A stretch of DNA of 64,000 nt from Actinacidiphila sp. DG2A-62 (GCF_035825295.1 NZ_JAYMGI010000002.1:558001-622000); one strand, 5' to 3'. Shown: positions 51,275 to 60,554, counted from the stretch's first letter. The notes: a model not told the origin generated them from the letters alone. Translations and numbers: made by a program.

Positions 51275-53242
51275 ATGCCAGTACGCCGTACCCCCGCCTC
51301 CTCCGCTTCCTCCGTCTCCCCCGCCGTTCCGGACTCCGACGCCGCTGTCGCCCCAACAGACTCCCCCTCGCGCGGGCTGAGCCGCCGCGCGATGCTCGGC
51401 GGCGCGGCCGCCGTGACCGGAGCCGCCGCGGTGTCGGCCGCCGCCGTCGCCCCCGCCGTCGCCGACTCGCCCGCGGCGAGCGGCGCTTCGGCCGCCGCGG
51501 CGTTCGCCGACGCCCTGCCCGCCGCGGCGTCGCTGCCCAAGCGCCGCCGGCTCGTGGACTACGAAGTGATGGAGCTGGCCGCGCTGTTGCGGGCCGGCGT
51601 CGTCACCGCCGTCCAGGTCACCCGGGCGTACCTGGACCGCATCGACCGCTTCAACGGGCCGTTCGAGACCTACGGCGACAACGGCCTCTACAACGCGTTC
51701 GTCCGGATCGACCGGGAGGGCGCGCTCGCCCAAGCGGCCGCCGCCGACGCGGCGTTCGCCCGCGCCCGGCACACCCGTGCGCCGCTCCCGCCGTTGCTGG
51801 GCATCCCGTTCGGCATCAAGGACTCCGTGGCCGTCAAGGGCCTGGAGGCCAAGGACGGCAGCCACGCCTTCGACGGCAACGCCGCGCTGCGGGACGCCAC
51901 CGTCGTCCAGCGGCTGCGCGAGGCCGGCGCGGTGATCCTCGGCCACACCATCGCCTCGGCCTTCTCCGGCTCGATCACCGGCACCTTCGCCGGCAACGCC
52001 TGGAACAAGGCGTACGTGCCCGGAGGTTCGAGCCAGGGCTCCGGCGTGGCGCCGGTCGCCCGGCTCGCCGCGGCCTGCATCGGCGAGGAGACCGGCGGCT
52101 CCATCATGATGCCGTCGGCCGCCAACGGCGCCAGCGGCATCAAGCCCTCGCTCGGCACCTGCCCGGTCGGCGGCCTCATGCCGCTGTCCCCCGGGTACGA
52201 CGTCCTCGGCCCGCTCGCCCGCTCCGTGCGCGACGCCTCCCTCATCCTGTCGGTGATCCTCGGCCCGGACCCGGCCGACGACCCGCTGAGCCTGTCGGCG
52301 CCCGACCCGTTCCCCGCCATGCCGCTCACCGCCCGCAAGGGCCGCAAGCCGCTGGCCGGGATCACCATCGGCGTCCCGCAGACCGACTGGATGCGCACGA
52401 GCGCCGGCATCCGCACGGGAGTCTCCCCGCAGGACGTCTACGACGCCGACCACCTCGCCGCGTTCAAGCGGCTGAAGCAGCAACTCGTCTCGCTGGGCGC
52501 GACGGTGAAGGACTTCGCCGGCCTGGACGTCACCGTCCCGGCCAACGACCCCTATTTCGCCAGCACCGACGTGCTCGCCACCGTCGACGGCTCCCCGGTA
52601 TCACCGTCCTCCGCGGTGCTCAGCCCCAACCGCTACGAGATCGGCTACTGGGACGCGGTCAAGGACTTCGCCGCCACCCGGCCCGCCGACCAGGCGGCCG
52701 CCCTGCTCGCGCAGTACGGCCGCCGCGCGCCCGGCGAGACCGCCGCCTCCTTCGAGTCCGCCACCCGGTTCGGCGGCGCGGTCCCCGCCTCGGTCCGGGT
52801 CGAGGGCGAGCACCGCCGCCGCACCCTGCAGGCCAACTACCAGGCGGCCCTGGACGCGGCGGGCGTGGACTTCATGCTGGTGATGTCGCTCGGCGCGCAG
52901 ATCGGCCTGCGCACCGGCGGCGGCTTCCCGGTCTACCGGGCCTACTACCAGCTGCCCAACGCGCTGACCTGGCCGATGGTCTCCTTCCCCGTCGGCTACG
53001 ACAGCACCGTCGGCCTGCCCATCGCCGCGCAGTTCTGGGGGCCGCGGTTCAGCGAGCCGCAGATCGTCCAGGCGGCGATCGACTACCAGGACCGCTTCCC
53101 CGAATACCACACCGCGGCCCCGCCCGACCCCGACGTCGCGACTGCCACCCCCAAGCTCGCGCCGCACCGCCTGGTCGTCGAACCGGCCGCACCGCCGGAG
53201 CTGTCGAACGACCCGCTGATCGCCGAGGAGGCGCTGCGATGA
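51275..53242 (+). CDS. Tat-exported amidase (amidase signature family)
   Basis: 655-residue exported amide hydrolase. A long N-terminal region ends in the Tat signal GLSRRAMLGGAAAVTGAAA. The Ser-cisSer-Lys triad is complete: Lys in LLGIPFGIKDSVAVKG, cis-Ser in VPGGSSQGSGVAP and nucleophile Ser in GEETGGSIMMPSAANG. The C-terminal part carries LTWPMVSFPVGYDSTVGLPIAAQFWG. Such enzymes cleave peptide amides, nitrile-derived amides or side-chain amides. It is ATGA-coupled to a small protein gene. Confidence 0.9.
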   Translation: MPVRRTPASSASSVSPAVPDSDAAVAPTDSPSRGLSRRAMLGGAAAVTGAAAVSAAAVAPAVADSPAASGASAAAAFADALPAAASLPKRRRLVDYEVMELAALLRAGVVTAVQVTRAYLDRIDRFNGPFETYGDNGLYNAFVRIDREGALAQAAAADAAFARARHTRAPLPPLLGIPFGIKDSVAVKGLEAKDGSHAFDGNAALRDATVVQRLREAGAVILGHTIASAFSGSITGTFAGNAWNKAYVPGGSSQGSGVAPVARLAAACIGEETGGSIMMPSAANGASGIKPSLGTCPVGGLMPLSPGYDVLGPLARSVRDASLILSVILGPDPADDPLSLSAPDPFPAMPLTARKGRKPLAGITIGVPQTDWMRTSAGIRTGVSPQDVYDADHLAAFKRLKQQLVSLGATVKDFAGLDVTVPANDPYFASTDVLATVDGSPVSPSSAVLSPNRYEIGYWDAVKDFAATRPADQAAALLAQYGRRAPGETAASFESATRFGGAVPASVRVEGEHRRRTLQANYQAALDAAGVDFMLVMSLGAQIGLRTGGGFPVYRAYYQLPNALTWPMVSFPVGYDSTVGLPIAAQFWGPRFSEPQIVQAAIDYQDRFPEYHTAAPPDPDVATATPKLAPHRLVVEPAAPPELSNDPLIAEEALR

Positions 53243-53436
53243 CCTTCCTCACCGTCGGCTGGGGCCCGGTGATCAACGCCGGACTGCCCCCGCAGCACCC
53301 CGGGGACGGCTCGACGCCGATCGCCACGGTGGGCTGGCTGCCCAAGCTCGGCACGGCCTTCTACCCCTACCCGCACGACGATCCGGACGCGGCCGGCGCC
53401 GCACGGCCCTCGTCCCGACCGGCCGAGTCCGCGTGA
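53239..53436 (+). CDS. Small protein coupled to the amidase gene
   Basis: Not recognised. 65 residues, starting at an ATG that overlaps the amidase TGA, with GAGGAGG upstream inside the amidase gene. It begins MTFLTVGWGPVINAGLPPQ, continues with ATVGWLPKLGTAFYPYPHDD and ends in a disordered Ser/Pro/Ala tail. No signal peptide or clear helix. The coupling suggests a partner or stabiliser of the amidase, but its product may equally be of no enzymatic role. Confidence 0.6.
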   Translation: MTFLTVGWGPVINAGLPPQHPGDGSTPIATVGWLPKLGTAFYPYPHDDPDAAGAARPSSRPAESA

Positions 53437-53446
53437 GGTGCGACCA

Positions 53447-56116
53447 GTGAACCCGCTCATATCCAGACGCCGGCCGCGGCGCCCGCTCACCGTGCTGGCC
53501 ACGGCGCTCCTGGCCCTCGGCGCCACGGCGCTCTCGGCCGCCCTTCCGGCCGCCGCCGACACCCCCGGCGCGAGCCCGTCCGTCGTCGACTCCGGCGATG
53601 GCTGGCAGGTCAGCCGGGCCGCGGGCGGCTACGTCGTCTCCCTGCGGCTGGCGGCCCCCCTCCCGGTGAAGGACGACGTCCCCGTGCTGACCGCGGGCGG
53701 CGCCGACCTCGGACCCGCAGCCGAGTCGCCGGACGGCCGCACCCTTACCGTGACCACCACCGACCCCGCGGTCGCCACGACGAAGGGCGTCGCCTGGCGG
53801 TGGTCGAGCGGCGGTGACGGCACGGCGTCCGGCCCGGCCGCCGTGCCGCCCGCCGGCCCGCTGCTGGGCGCCCAGCGGGAGGCCCGGAAGAACCGGCCCG
53901 GCGGACCGCCCGACAGCACCGCGGGGGACCCGACGACCGTCGGAAGGGGCCGATACACCATCGCCGACTACAACTTCGGCACGCAGTCGATCCCGCTGGC
54001 CGACATCGGCGGCATACGCGGCGAACTCGAAGGCCGCGTCTACCTGCCGACCGGTCACGGCGCCCACCCGCTGGTGATCTTCCTGCACGGCCGGCACAGC
54101 GCCTGCTACAACACCACCACCTTCAAGGGCGCGAGCGGCTGGCCCTGTCCGGCCGGCACCGCGCCGATCCTGAGCTACGCGGGCTACGACGGCGCCGGCG
54201 AGGCGCTGGCGGCCGACGGCTTCACCGTCGTGTCGATCTCCGCCAACGCGATCAACGCCAACGACAACCAGCTCTCCCCGGACGACGGGGCGGGCACCCG
54301 CGGCCGGTTGGTGCTCGACACCCTCACCATGCTCAAGGCCGCCGACCGGGGACAGCCCGTCAGCTACCACGACGCCGCCACCGACAGGAACGTGACGCTC
54401 GGCCAGGCGCTGGAGGCCGGACGCGCCACCTACCCGGGCGGCACCCTCACCCCGGAGCGGCTCGTCGGCTCCATGGACTTCGACAGCATCGGGCTGATGG
54501 GCCACTCCCGCGGCGGCGAGGGCGTCGTCACCGCCGGCACCCTCAACGAGTCCCTGGCGCACCCCTGGAACATCAAGTCGGTGTTCGCCCTCGCGCCCAT
54601 CGACTTCACCCGCGCCACCCTGCCCGACGTCATCACCACCACGCTGCTGCCGTACTGCGACGGCGACGTCTCCGACCAGCAGGGCCAGCACTTCTACGCC
54701 GACTCCCGCGACGGCGCCTTCGACGACGACGTCGCGCGCTCGGACCTGTGGGTGATGGGCACCGACCACGACTTCTACAACTCGTCCTGGACACCGCCGT
54801 ATCCCGGCGCCTCGGACGACTGGTCGAAGGCGGACGACCCGGTCTGCGGCACCAGCGCGGCCGCGCTGGCGTCCGGGCAGAACATCCGGCTCACCGCGGC
54901 GCAGGAGTACCAGGTGGGCTCGGCGTACATCGCCGGGTTCTTCGAAGCGACGCTCGGCGGGCAGACCCGGTTCCAGGGCATGTTCGACGGCTCCGGCCAG
55001 GAGCCCCCGTCCGTCGCGGACTTCGCCGACGTCCGCACCGTCGCCCAGCAGCCCGCGTCGCTGCGCGAGGACCTGGACACCTTCCAGCAGGCCTCGCCGC
55101 TCACCAGCGCGACCGGCGACGTGACGGCCACGGTGTGCGCCAGCAAGTACGGGCGGACGCTGCCCCAAGCGCTGCCGTTCTGCACGGTCCCCGGCAGCAC
55201 GCTGACCAACCAGCAGGTCCCGTACTGGACTCCCGCCAACTACGCCCCGAACGTCCCGCTCAACCCGATGACCCATCTGACCTGGACCGGCGCCGACGGA
55301 TCGGTCACCGTGACCGTTCCGCACGGTGAGCGCGACGTCTCGCGCTACGCCGAGATGAGCGTCGGGATGTCCCCCGACGAGACGGTCGCCACCGGCACCG
55401 ACATCACACTGAGCGTGACCGACGCCGCGGGGCGCACCTGGAGCGACCTGGTCTCCCGGCTCAACCCCTGGGGAGTGCGGCGGATGCCGGCCGGCCCGTC
55501 CACCAGCCTCGGCAAGATCGTCCTCCAGCAGGTGCACGTGCCCACCTCGGCGCTGCGCGCGGCGCACCTGGACCTGGCGAGGATCGCCTCGGTGGCCTTC
55601 ACCCCGGCGATCGGCGCCGACGGCACGGCCGCCGGCGGGGCGTACCTGTCCGACCTGTCCTTCGACACCCCGGGCCTGGGCCGGCCGGACGCGCACCCGC
55701 GGACGGCCGTCGGGGTCGCCTCGGCGACCGTCGAGGAGGGCGACGGGCCGGGCACCGCCCATGTGGCGGTCCACCTGTCCCGCCCGAGCGGCACCCCGGT
55801 CACCGCCTACCTGACCGCGATCGGCTCGACCACGGGCAAGGTCGGCCTGGCCATGCGGCAGGTCGTCTTCCCGCCGGGCACGCTCTGCCGGGCCGTCCCG
55901 ATCCCGCTCACCGGCGACACCCTCCCCGGCACCGCCGCGACCACCTCGTACAAGATCGCCGTCTCCGACTCGACCGGCGGTGTGCTCGGAGCCGACGACT
56001 TCGGCACCGTGACCGTCCGCGAGGACGACGGCGTGACCGCGCCGGGGACGCCGGCGCCGCCGGTCGGCCACCAGGGCGACGTCTGCGCGCCCTACCGGCA
56101 CGGGGGACACGGCTGA
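53447..56116 (+). CDS. Large secreted alpha/beta hydrolase
   Basis: 889-residue exported protein. After an Arg-rich start and signal peptide (VLATALLALGATALSAALPAAA), the hydrolase core has HPLVIFLHGRHSACYN and the nucleophile elbow IGLMGHSRGGEGVV (about residue 350), with Asp in VMGTDHDFYN region. C-terminal beta domains follow (TEVSVGMSPDETVATGTDITLSV, then a Calx-beta-like VEEGDGPGTAHVAVHLSRPSG). The GTG at 53447 has GAGG at suitable distance; a GTG at 53438 is an alternative. It follows the small coupled protein by 10 bp and may share the operon. Substrate unknown, perhaps a polymer ester. Confidence 0.8.
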   Translation: MNPLISRRRPRRPLTVLATALLALGATALSAALPAAADTPGASPSVVDSGDGWQVSRAAGGYVVSLRLAAPLPVKDDVPVLTAGGADLGPAAESPDGRTLTVTTTDPAVATTKGVAWRWSSGGDGTASGPAAVPPAGPLLGAQREARKNRPGGPPDSTAGDPTTVGRGRYTIADYNFGTQSIPLADIGGIRGELEGRVYLPTGHGAHPLVIFLHGRHSACYNTTTFKGASGWPCPAGTAPILSYAGYDGAGEALAADGFTVVSISANAINANDNQLSPDDGAGTRGRLVLDTLTMLKAADRGQPVSYHDAATDRNVTLGQALEAGRATYPGGTLTPERLVGSMDFDSIGLMGHSRGGEGVVTAGTLNESLAHPWNIKSVFALAPIDFTRATLPDVITTTLLPYCDGDVSDQQGQHFYADSRDGAFDDDVARSDLWVMGTDHDFYNSSWTPPYPGASDDWSKADDPVCGTSAAALASGQNIRLTAAQEYQVGSAYIAGFFEATLGGQTRFQGMFDGSGQEPPSVADFADVRTVAQQPASLREDLDTFQQASPLTSATGDVTATVCASKYGRTLPQALPFCTVPGSTLTNQQVPYWTPANYAPNVPLNPMTHLTWTGADGSVTVTVPHGERDVSRYAEMSVGMSPDETVATGTDITLSVTDAAGRTWSDLVSRLNPWGVRRMPAGPSTSLGKIVLQQVHVPTSALRAAHLDLARIASVAFTPAIGADGTAAGGAYLSDLSFDTPGLGRPDAHPRTAVGVASATVEEGDGPGTAHVAVHLSRPSGTPVTAYLTAIGSTTGKVGLAMRQVVFPPGTLCRAVPIPLTGDTLPGTAATTSYKIAVSDSTGGVLGADDFGTVTVREDDGVTAPGTPAPPVGHQGDVCAPYRHGGHG

Positions 56117-56348
56117 CCGGACCCCCCGCGTGACGGCGTCCGCCGTGGAGGGCACACCGCGAGGTGGCCGTCCGCGGCGGACGCGCGTGCGGGCCGCCGG
56201 GCCCGGGGCCGCACGCGGCGCCGGCAGGCCGGGGTCGGCCAGGCCGGCCGCGACCGCCGACGCGGCCCTCCCCTGCGGCTTACTCGGTGGTTGCCCACTG
56301 CGCCGCGATCCGTACCGGCCGCGCCCGGCACGCGGTTAAGGTGCGGGC

Positions 56349-56876
56349 ATGCCAACCGGTGACCGTGCGGGCGAGCCGACGCTGCTGGACCCCAAGAACC
56401 CCGTCGTCGCGGGGTTCGCCTACCTGTTCGGCCTGGTGCTGCTGGTCGGCGGCGCCGGCGCGGCCGTGTTCTGTGTGGTCTCGGCGTTCACGCAGGACAT
56501 GGAGTCCACCGGCGACTGGATCCTCCTCGCGGCCACGTTCCTGGCCACCCTGCTCGTCGCCGTCATGGGGTACCGCGTCTTCACCTCCTACCGCGCCGAC
56601 CGCGCGCAGACCATCGCGCTGGCCGACCACGGCGTGGACGCCGAGGCCCTCGTGCTCTCCGCCGTGCTGCTGCCCGGCCGCGACACCGACGACGTGCTGG
56701 ACATCCATGTGCGGGTCACCGGCAGCGGGTTCGAGGACTTCGAAGCGGCGCAGAAGCTGACCGGCGACGGGTTCGAGGGCATCGTGGAGGGCGCGGTGCT
56801 GCCGGCCCGGGTCAACCCGTCGAACCTCGTCTTCTCCCTGAAGCGCCTGCGCACACCGCGCGCCGCGCGTCCCTGA
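56349..56876 (+). CDS. Small two-helix membrane protein
   Basis: 175-residue protein with two membrane segments (VVAGFAYLFGLVLLVGGAGAAVFCVV and DWILLAATFLATLLVAVMGYRVF), then a cytoplasmic beta-rich domain (EALVLSAVLLPGRDTDDVLDIHVRVTGSG, AVLPARVNPSNLVFSL) similar to SHOCT-free DUF3592-type folds. A TAAGGT -10 box (56336-56341) ends 7 nt before the ATG, fitting a leaderless transcript. No enzyme motif is seen; function unknown. Confidence 0.65.
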   Translation: MPTGDRAGEPTLLDPKNPVVAGFAYLFGLVLLVGGAGAAVFCVVSAFTQDMESTGDWILLAATFLATLLVAVMGYRVFTSYRADRAQTIALADHGVDAEALVLSAVLLPGRDTDDVLDIHVRVTGSGFEDFEAAQKLTGDGFEGIVEGAVLPARVNPSNLVFSLKRLRTPRAARP

Positions 56877-56961
56877 GCCCTCGCCCGTCCCCGGCGCCCC
56901 TTCGCCGCGTCGCCTCCTCGTTCCACAATGGAGTCGTCCCCCCACGACGAAGGGCACCACC

Positions 56962-58275
56962 GTGAGTGACGAAGACTCCGCCCGTTCCCCCGGCGCTCCC
57001 ACCCCTCCCCGGCCGGCGCGGCCGGCGGGGTCGGCGCAGCCCGCGCGGCCGGCGCCGTCCCCGCATCCGTCCCGGCGGCGCCTGCTCGGCGCCGCGACCG
57101 GGGTCGCGCTCCTCGGCGTCGCGGGGTCGTCGCGGGCCGGCGCGGCCACCGTCCGTGACGACCGCGCGCAGGCCCCGGACGGCGCCGCGGGCCGCACCTC
57201 GCCCGGGCCCGCGCCGCACGCCTCCGCCGTCGAGGAGCAACCGCGGCCGCTGTACACGGGCACCTACACCTCCTCGGGCGGGCCGGGCATCGCCGTCATG
57301 ACGTACGACCCCGGCTCCGGCTCGGTCAGCCCGTCCGGGACGCTGCCCTCGGTGGCCGATCCGTCGTTCCTCGCCGCCCGCGGCGACGGCCTGCTCTACG
57401 CGGTGGACGAGAACGAGGACCGGGTCACGGCGGTCGCGGTCGGCGGCGGCGCGCCGCGCGTGCTGAACAGCAGCGCCGCCGGGGGCTCCGGACCGTGCCA
57501 CCTGGCGGTGCACCGGGCCGGCGGACATCTGCTGACCGCGAACTACGGCTCGGGCAGCGTGGCCGTGCACCGGCTGGCCGCCGACGGGTCGCTCGGCGAG
57601 CGGACCGACCTCGTCCAGCACACGGGGTCCGGCCCCGACCCCGACCGGCAGAGCGGTCCGCACACCCACATGGTGCTGAACGACCCGGGGGGCGCGTTCG
57701 TCCTCGCCGTCGACCTGGGCACCGACACCGTGTACACCTACCGGCTCGACACCGGCTCGGGCCGGCTGACCGGCGTCTCGACCGCGAAGGCGCCGGCCGG
57801 CGCAGGTCCGCGGCACGCCGCGTTCCACCCCTCGGGGCGGTTCCTGTACGTGGCGAACGAGCTGGGCGACTCGCTGACCGTGTGCGGTTACGACCCGGAC
57901 ACCGGGACGGTGACGCCGGGGGACTCGCTGCCCACGGTCCCGGCCGGCAGCGGCGGCGCCGAGCGCAACTACCCCGCGGAGGTCGCCGTCTGCGCGGACG
58001 GCGCCTTCGTCTACGTGTCCAACCGGGGCCACGACAGCATCGCCCGCTTCCGGGTCGCCGACGGCGGCGCGCGGCTGGAGCTCCTCGACGCCGTCCCGTC
58101 CGGCGGCGCCTACCCGCGGCACATCGCCCTCGCGCCGGGCGACGCGTGGCTGTTCGCGGCGAACCAGAACTCCGGGACGGTCGCGGTGTTCGCCCGCGAC
58201 GGGGCGACGGGCGCGCTGACGCCGGCGGGCGATCCGCTCGCGGTCACCGCGCCGGTGTGCGTCCTGCCGCAGTAG
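56962..58275 (+). CDS. Tat-exported lactonase-family beta-propeller
   Basis: 437-residue 6-phosphogluconolactonase-like protein (PF10282 type). A Pro-rich lead and Tat motif SRRRLLGAATGVAL precede the propeller. Repeated YTG(T)YTS-type first blade (PLYTGTYTSSGGPGIAVMTY) and blade motifs HLLTANYGSGSVAVH, FLYVANELGDSLTV and FVYVSNRGHDSIARF are diagnostic, with conserved HTHMVLNDPGG. It may hydrolyse sugar lactones outside the cell. Its 3' end overlaps the convergent AraC gene by 32 bp. A second such protein is encoded at 4816-6042. Confidence 0.88.
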   Translation: MSDEDSARSPGAPTPPRPARPAGSAQPARPAPSPHPSRRRLLGAATGVALLGVAGSSRAGAATVRDDRAQAPDGAAGRTSPGPAPHASAVEEQPRPLYTGTYTSSGGPGIAVMTYDPGSGSVSPSGTLPSVADPSFLAARGDGLLYAVDENEDRVTAVAVGGGAPRVLNSSAAGGSGPCHLAVHRAGGHLLTANYGSGSVAVHRLAADGSLGERTDLVQHTGSGPDPDRQSGPHTHMVLNDPGGAFVLAVDLGTDTVYTYRLDTGSGRLTGVSTAKAPAGAGPRHAAFHPSGRFLYVANELGDSLTVCGYDPDTGTVTPGDSLPTVPAGSGGAERNYPAEVAVCADGAFVYVSNRGHDSIARFRVADGGARLELLDAVPSGGAYPRHIALAPGDAWLFAANQNSGTVAVFARDGATGALTPAGDPLAVTAPVCVLPQ

Positions 58276-59188
58276 CCGCGCCCAGCGGGCCGGCCGCGCC
58301 CTGGGCGCCGAGGGCGCCCGGAGCCCCGGCCGCGCTCTGCCAGGCGCCGGGGCGCGCGCCGGTCGCGTTGCGGAAGAACACCGAGAAGTTGGACGCGTCG
58401 GGGAAGCCGAGGGCGGCGGCGCAGCCGGCCGCGGTGAGGCGGTCGTGCGCGAGCAGGCGCTTGGCCTCCAGGACGATCCGTTCGACGAGGTACGCCTTCG
58501 CGGTGCGGCCGGTGGCCCGTTGGACCGCCCGGGAGAGCGTACGCGGCGCGTATCCCAGGGCCCGCGCGTAGTGGCCCGCGTCGTGGTGCTGCCTGAAGTC
58601 GGCCTCGACCGCGGCCCGGAAGAGCCGGAACAGCGCGGACGCCGGGTCGGCGGACGGCACGTCGCCGTGCGGCGGCCGGAGCCGGGCGAGCAGCGCGGAC
58701 AGCAGGATGCCGGGCAGTTCCGCCGGCGGCCCGGCCGCGCGGGCGCCCGGCCCGGTCACCGGCGGCACTTCGAGCAGGAGGTGGTTCCGCGCGGCGTCGA
58801 CGAACGGCCAGTCCGCGTCGGGGACGCTCCACCGCGCGGCCGGGTCGGGGAACGCGACGACCTCCCGGGTGCCCGGCGTGACCGGCGCGGTCGGCACGAA
58901 GAGCACGAGGTGTCCCGCGACCCCGGCGACGTCGTCCCACCGGTGCACCGCGCCGGGCGCGACCCACACCGCGGACCGCGCGCCGAGCCGGTGCCGGCGG
59001 AAGTCCACCGTGACCGACCCGCGGCCGCCGTCGACGAGGGCGAGCACATAGAAGTCGGCGCGCTGCGTGCCGCCGTCGTTCAGCTCGCGCAGCCGGTTGA
59101 AGGTCATCGTCTCCACGAGGGCGCCGCCGTGCCCCACCGGTGCGTAGGTCATCTGCCGGATCGCGTCCACCTGTCCATTTTCCACCAT
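58244..59188 (-). CDS. AraC-family regulator
   Basis: 314-residue regulator with a cupin-like N-terminal sensor domain (RLGARSAVWVAPGAVHRWDDV) and a C-terminal double HTH of about 100 residues (ALGYAPRTLSRAVQRATGRTAKAYLVERIVLEAKRLL, then AAALGFPDASNFSVFFRNATGARPGAWQ). ATG 59188 is preferred; the frame extends to 59293 into the divergent hydrolase's leader. It is divergent from the alpha/beta hydrolase at 59283, its likely target. Confidence 0.87.
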   Translation of the reverse strand: MVENGQVDAIRQMTYAPVGHGGALVETMTFNRLRELNDGGTQRADFYVLALVDGGRGSVTVDFRRHRLGARSAVWVAPGAVHRWDDVAGVAGHLVLFVPTAPVTPGTREVVAFPDPAARWSVPDADWPFVDAARNHLLLEVPPVTGPGARAAGPPAELPGILLSALLARLRPPHGDVPSADPASALFRLFRAAVEADFRQHHDAGHYARALGYAPRTLSRAVQRATGRTAKAYLVERIVLEAKRLLAHDRLTAAGCAAALGFPDASNFSVFFRNATGARPGAWQSAAGAPGALGAQGAAGPLGAATAAGRTPAR

Positions 59189-59282
59189 GGGCCGACCGGT
59201 CCCGCCGATGCCCCGCGGCCGCTGCGGCAGTGCAATGGGACGTGCGGCGTCCCGCCGCAGACCACCGAGCGAAGGACGAGCG

Positions 59283-60542
59283 ATGCACCCCACCCGACAG
59301 CCGCTGCTGCCCGTTTACGACCACCGCCCGGGGACCGGTCCCACCCTGGTGCTCCTGCACTACTGGGGCGGTTCGGCCCGCACCTGGGACCTGGTCGCCG
59401 ACCGGCTCGCCGGGCGCGACGTCCTCGCCGTCGACTTCCGCGGGTGGGGCCGCTCGCGCGGCCTGCCCGGGCCGTACACGCTGCGCGCGCTCGCGGACGA
59501 CACGTCGGCCCTGATCGACCGGGCCGGCGTCGGCGACCACGTCCTGGTCGGGCACTCGATGGGCGGCAAGGTCGCGCAACTGGTCGCGGCGGACCGGCCC
59601 GCGGACCTGCGCGGGATCGTCCTCGTCGCCCCCGGTCCCGCCCGGCCCGCCCCGCACGTCACCGCCGCGTACCGGGAGCGGCTCTCGCACGCCTACGACT
59701 CCGCGCAGTCGGTCGCCGCCGCGCGCGACCAGGTCCTCACCGCCACCGACCTGCCGGAGACGGTCAGGGCGCGGATCGTCGAGGACTCGCGCTCCTGCGC
59801 CGACGCGGCCCGCGTCGCATGGCCGCTGCACGGCATCGCGGAGGACATCACCGCGCGCACCCGTGCGATCGACGTGCCCGCCCTCGTCGTCGCCGGCGAG
59901 CACGACCGGGTCGAGCCGGTCGACGTGCTCCGCTCCCACCTGCTGCCGCACCTCGGCGACGCGCGGCTGACCGTGCTGCCCGGGACCGGCCACCTGATCC
60001 CCCTGGAGGCGCCGGCCGCCCTCGCCGACGCGATCGCCGCCTTCCCCCGGCCGCCCCGACGCCCCCGGAGGTCCCAGCGGCCCCGGCCGTCCCGGCAGAG
60101 TGAACTCAGCAGCGTGCAGCGCATTATCATGACGGCCCGCGGCGCATCCGTATCGCCCGCGACGGCGTCTCCACAGGTGTACGTCGGAGAAAGGAGCCAG
60201 GGAATGGGCGGGTCGTTCGGGGTGCTGTGGGCCGTGGTCGGGGTCGCCGCCGTCGCCGTGGTGGTGAGCATGGCGCGGCATCGGCGGCACCTGGAGGCCG
60301 CGCGCGCCAGCGGGGTGACGGCCCAGGCGCGGTGCGTGCGGGTGAAGGTGGTGCGGCAGCCCGAAGGGTTCGAGGTCATGGGCACGACCCGCTACCAGAC
60401 CTACGAGTTCACCGCGCCCGACGGCCGTCTGGTCCGGTTCGAGGAGATCGGGCGCCCCGAGACGGCCGAGGGCGACGTGGTGACCGTCTACTACGACCCG
60501 GCGCGGCCCGAACGGGCCACCGTCTTCGGGCCCCGCCGGTGA
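59283..60542 (+). CDS. Alpha/beta hydrolase read through into a DUF3592-like domain (probable frameshift)
   Basis: The first 260 residues are a typical alpha/beta hydrolase: LVLLHYWGGSARTWDLVADRL, nucleophile in VLVGHSMGGKVAQL, Asp in VVAGEHDRVEP and His in LPGTGHLIPLEAP. As read, the frame does not stop but passes through an Arg/Pro-rich stretch and joins the DUF3592-like sequence downstream. One extra C in the CCCCC run at 60044-60048 would give the tail PPAAPTPPEV...PAE and a stop at 60101-60103. The fusion is therefore probably an error or mutation. ATG after GAAGGACG; divergent from the AraC gene. Confidence 0.75.
   Translation: MHPTRQPLLPVYDHRPGTGPTLVLLHYWGGSARTWDLVADRLAGRDVLAVDFRGWGRSRGLPGPYTLRALADDTSALIDRAGVGDHVLVGHSMGGKVAQLVAADRPADLRGIVLVAPGPARPAPHVTAAYRERLSHAYDSAQSVAAARDQVLTATDLPETVRARIVEDSRSCADAARVAWPLHGIAEDITARTRAIDVPALVVAGEHDRVEPVDVLRSHLLPHLGDARLTVLPGTGHLIPLEAPAALADAIAAFPRPPRRPRRSQRPRPSRQSELSSVQRIIMTARGASVSPATASPQVYVGERSQGMGGSFGVLWAVVGVAAVAVVVSMARHRRHLEAARASGVTAQARCVRVKVVRQPEGFEVMGTTRYQTYEFTAPDGRLVRFEEIGRPETAEGDVVTVYYDPARPERATVFGPRR
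60204..60542 (+). CDS. DUF3592-like small membrane protein
   Basis: 112 residues from an ATG with a strong AAAGGAG 8 nt upstream, so independent translation is likely even though the upstream frame is open. One N-terminal helix (FGVLWAVVGVAAVAVVVSM) is followed by a beta domain ending GDVVTVYYDPARPERATVFGPRR, the DUF3592 signature. Probably a membrane-anchored protein with its beta domain outside or inside the cell; function unknown. Confidence 0.75.
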   Translation: MGGSFGVLWAVVGVAAVAVVVSMARHRRHLEAARASGVTAQARCVRVKVVRQPEGFEVMGTTRYQTYEFTAPDGRLVRFEEIGRPETAEGDVVTVYYDPARPERATVFGPRR

Positions 60543-60554
60543 CCGCCGCTCCCG

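Noticed and set aside
53273-56155. 960-codon minus-strand frame
   Set aside because: Shadow of the secreted alpha/beta hydrolase; no domain and no ribosome site.
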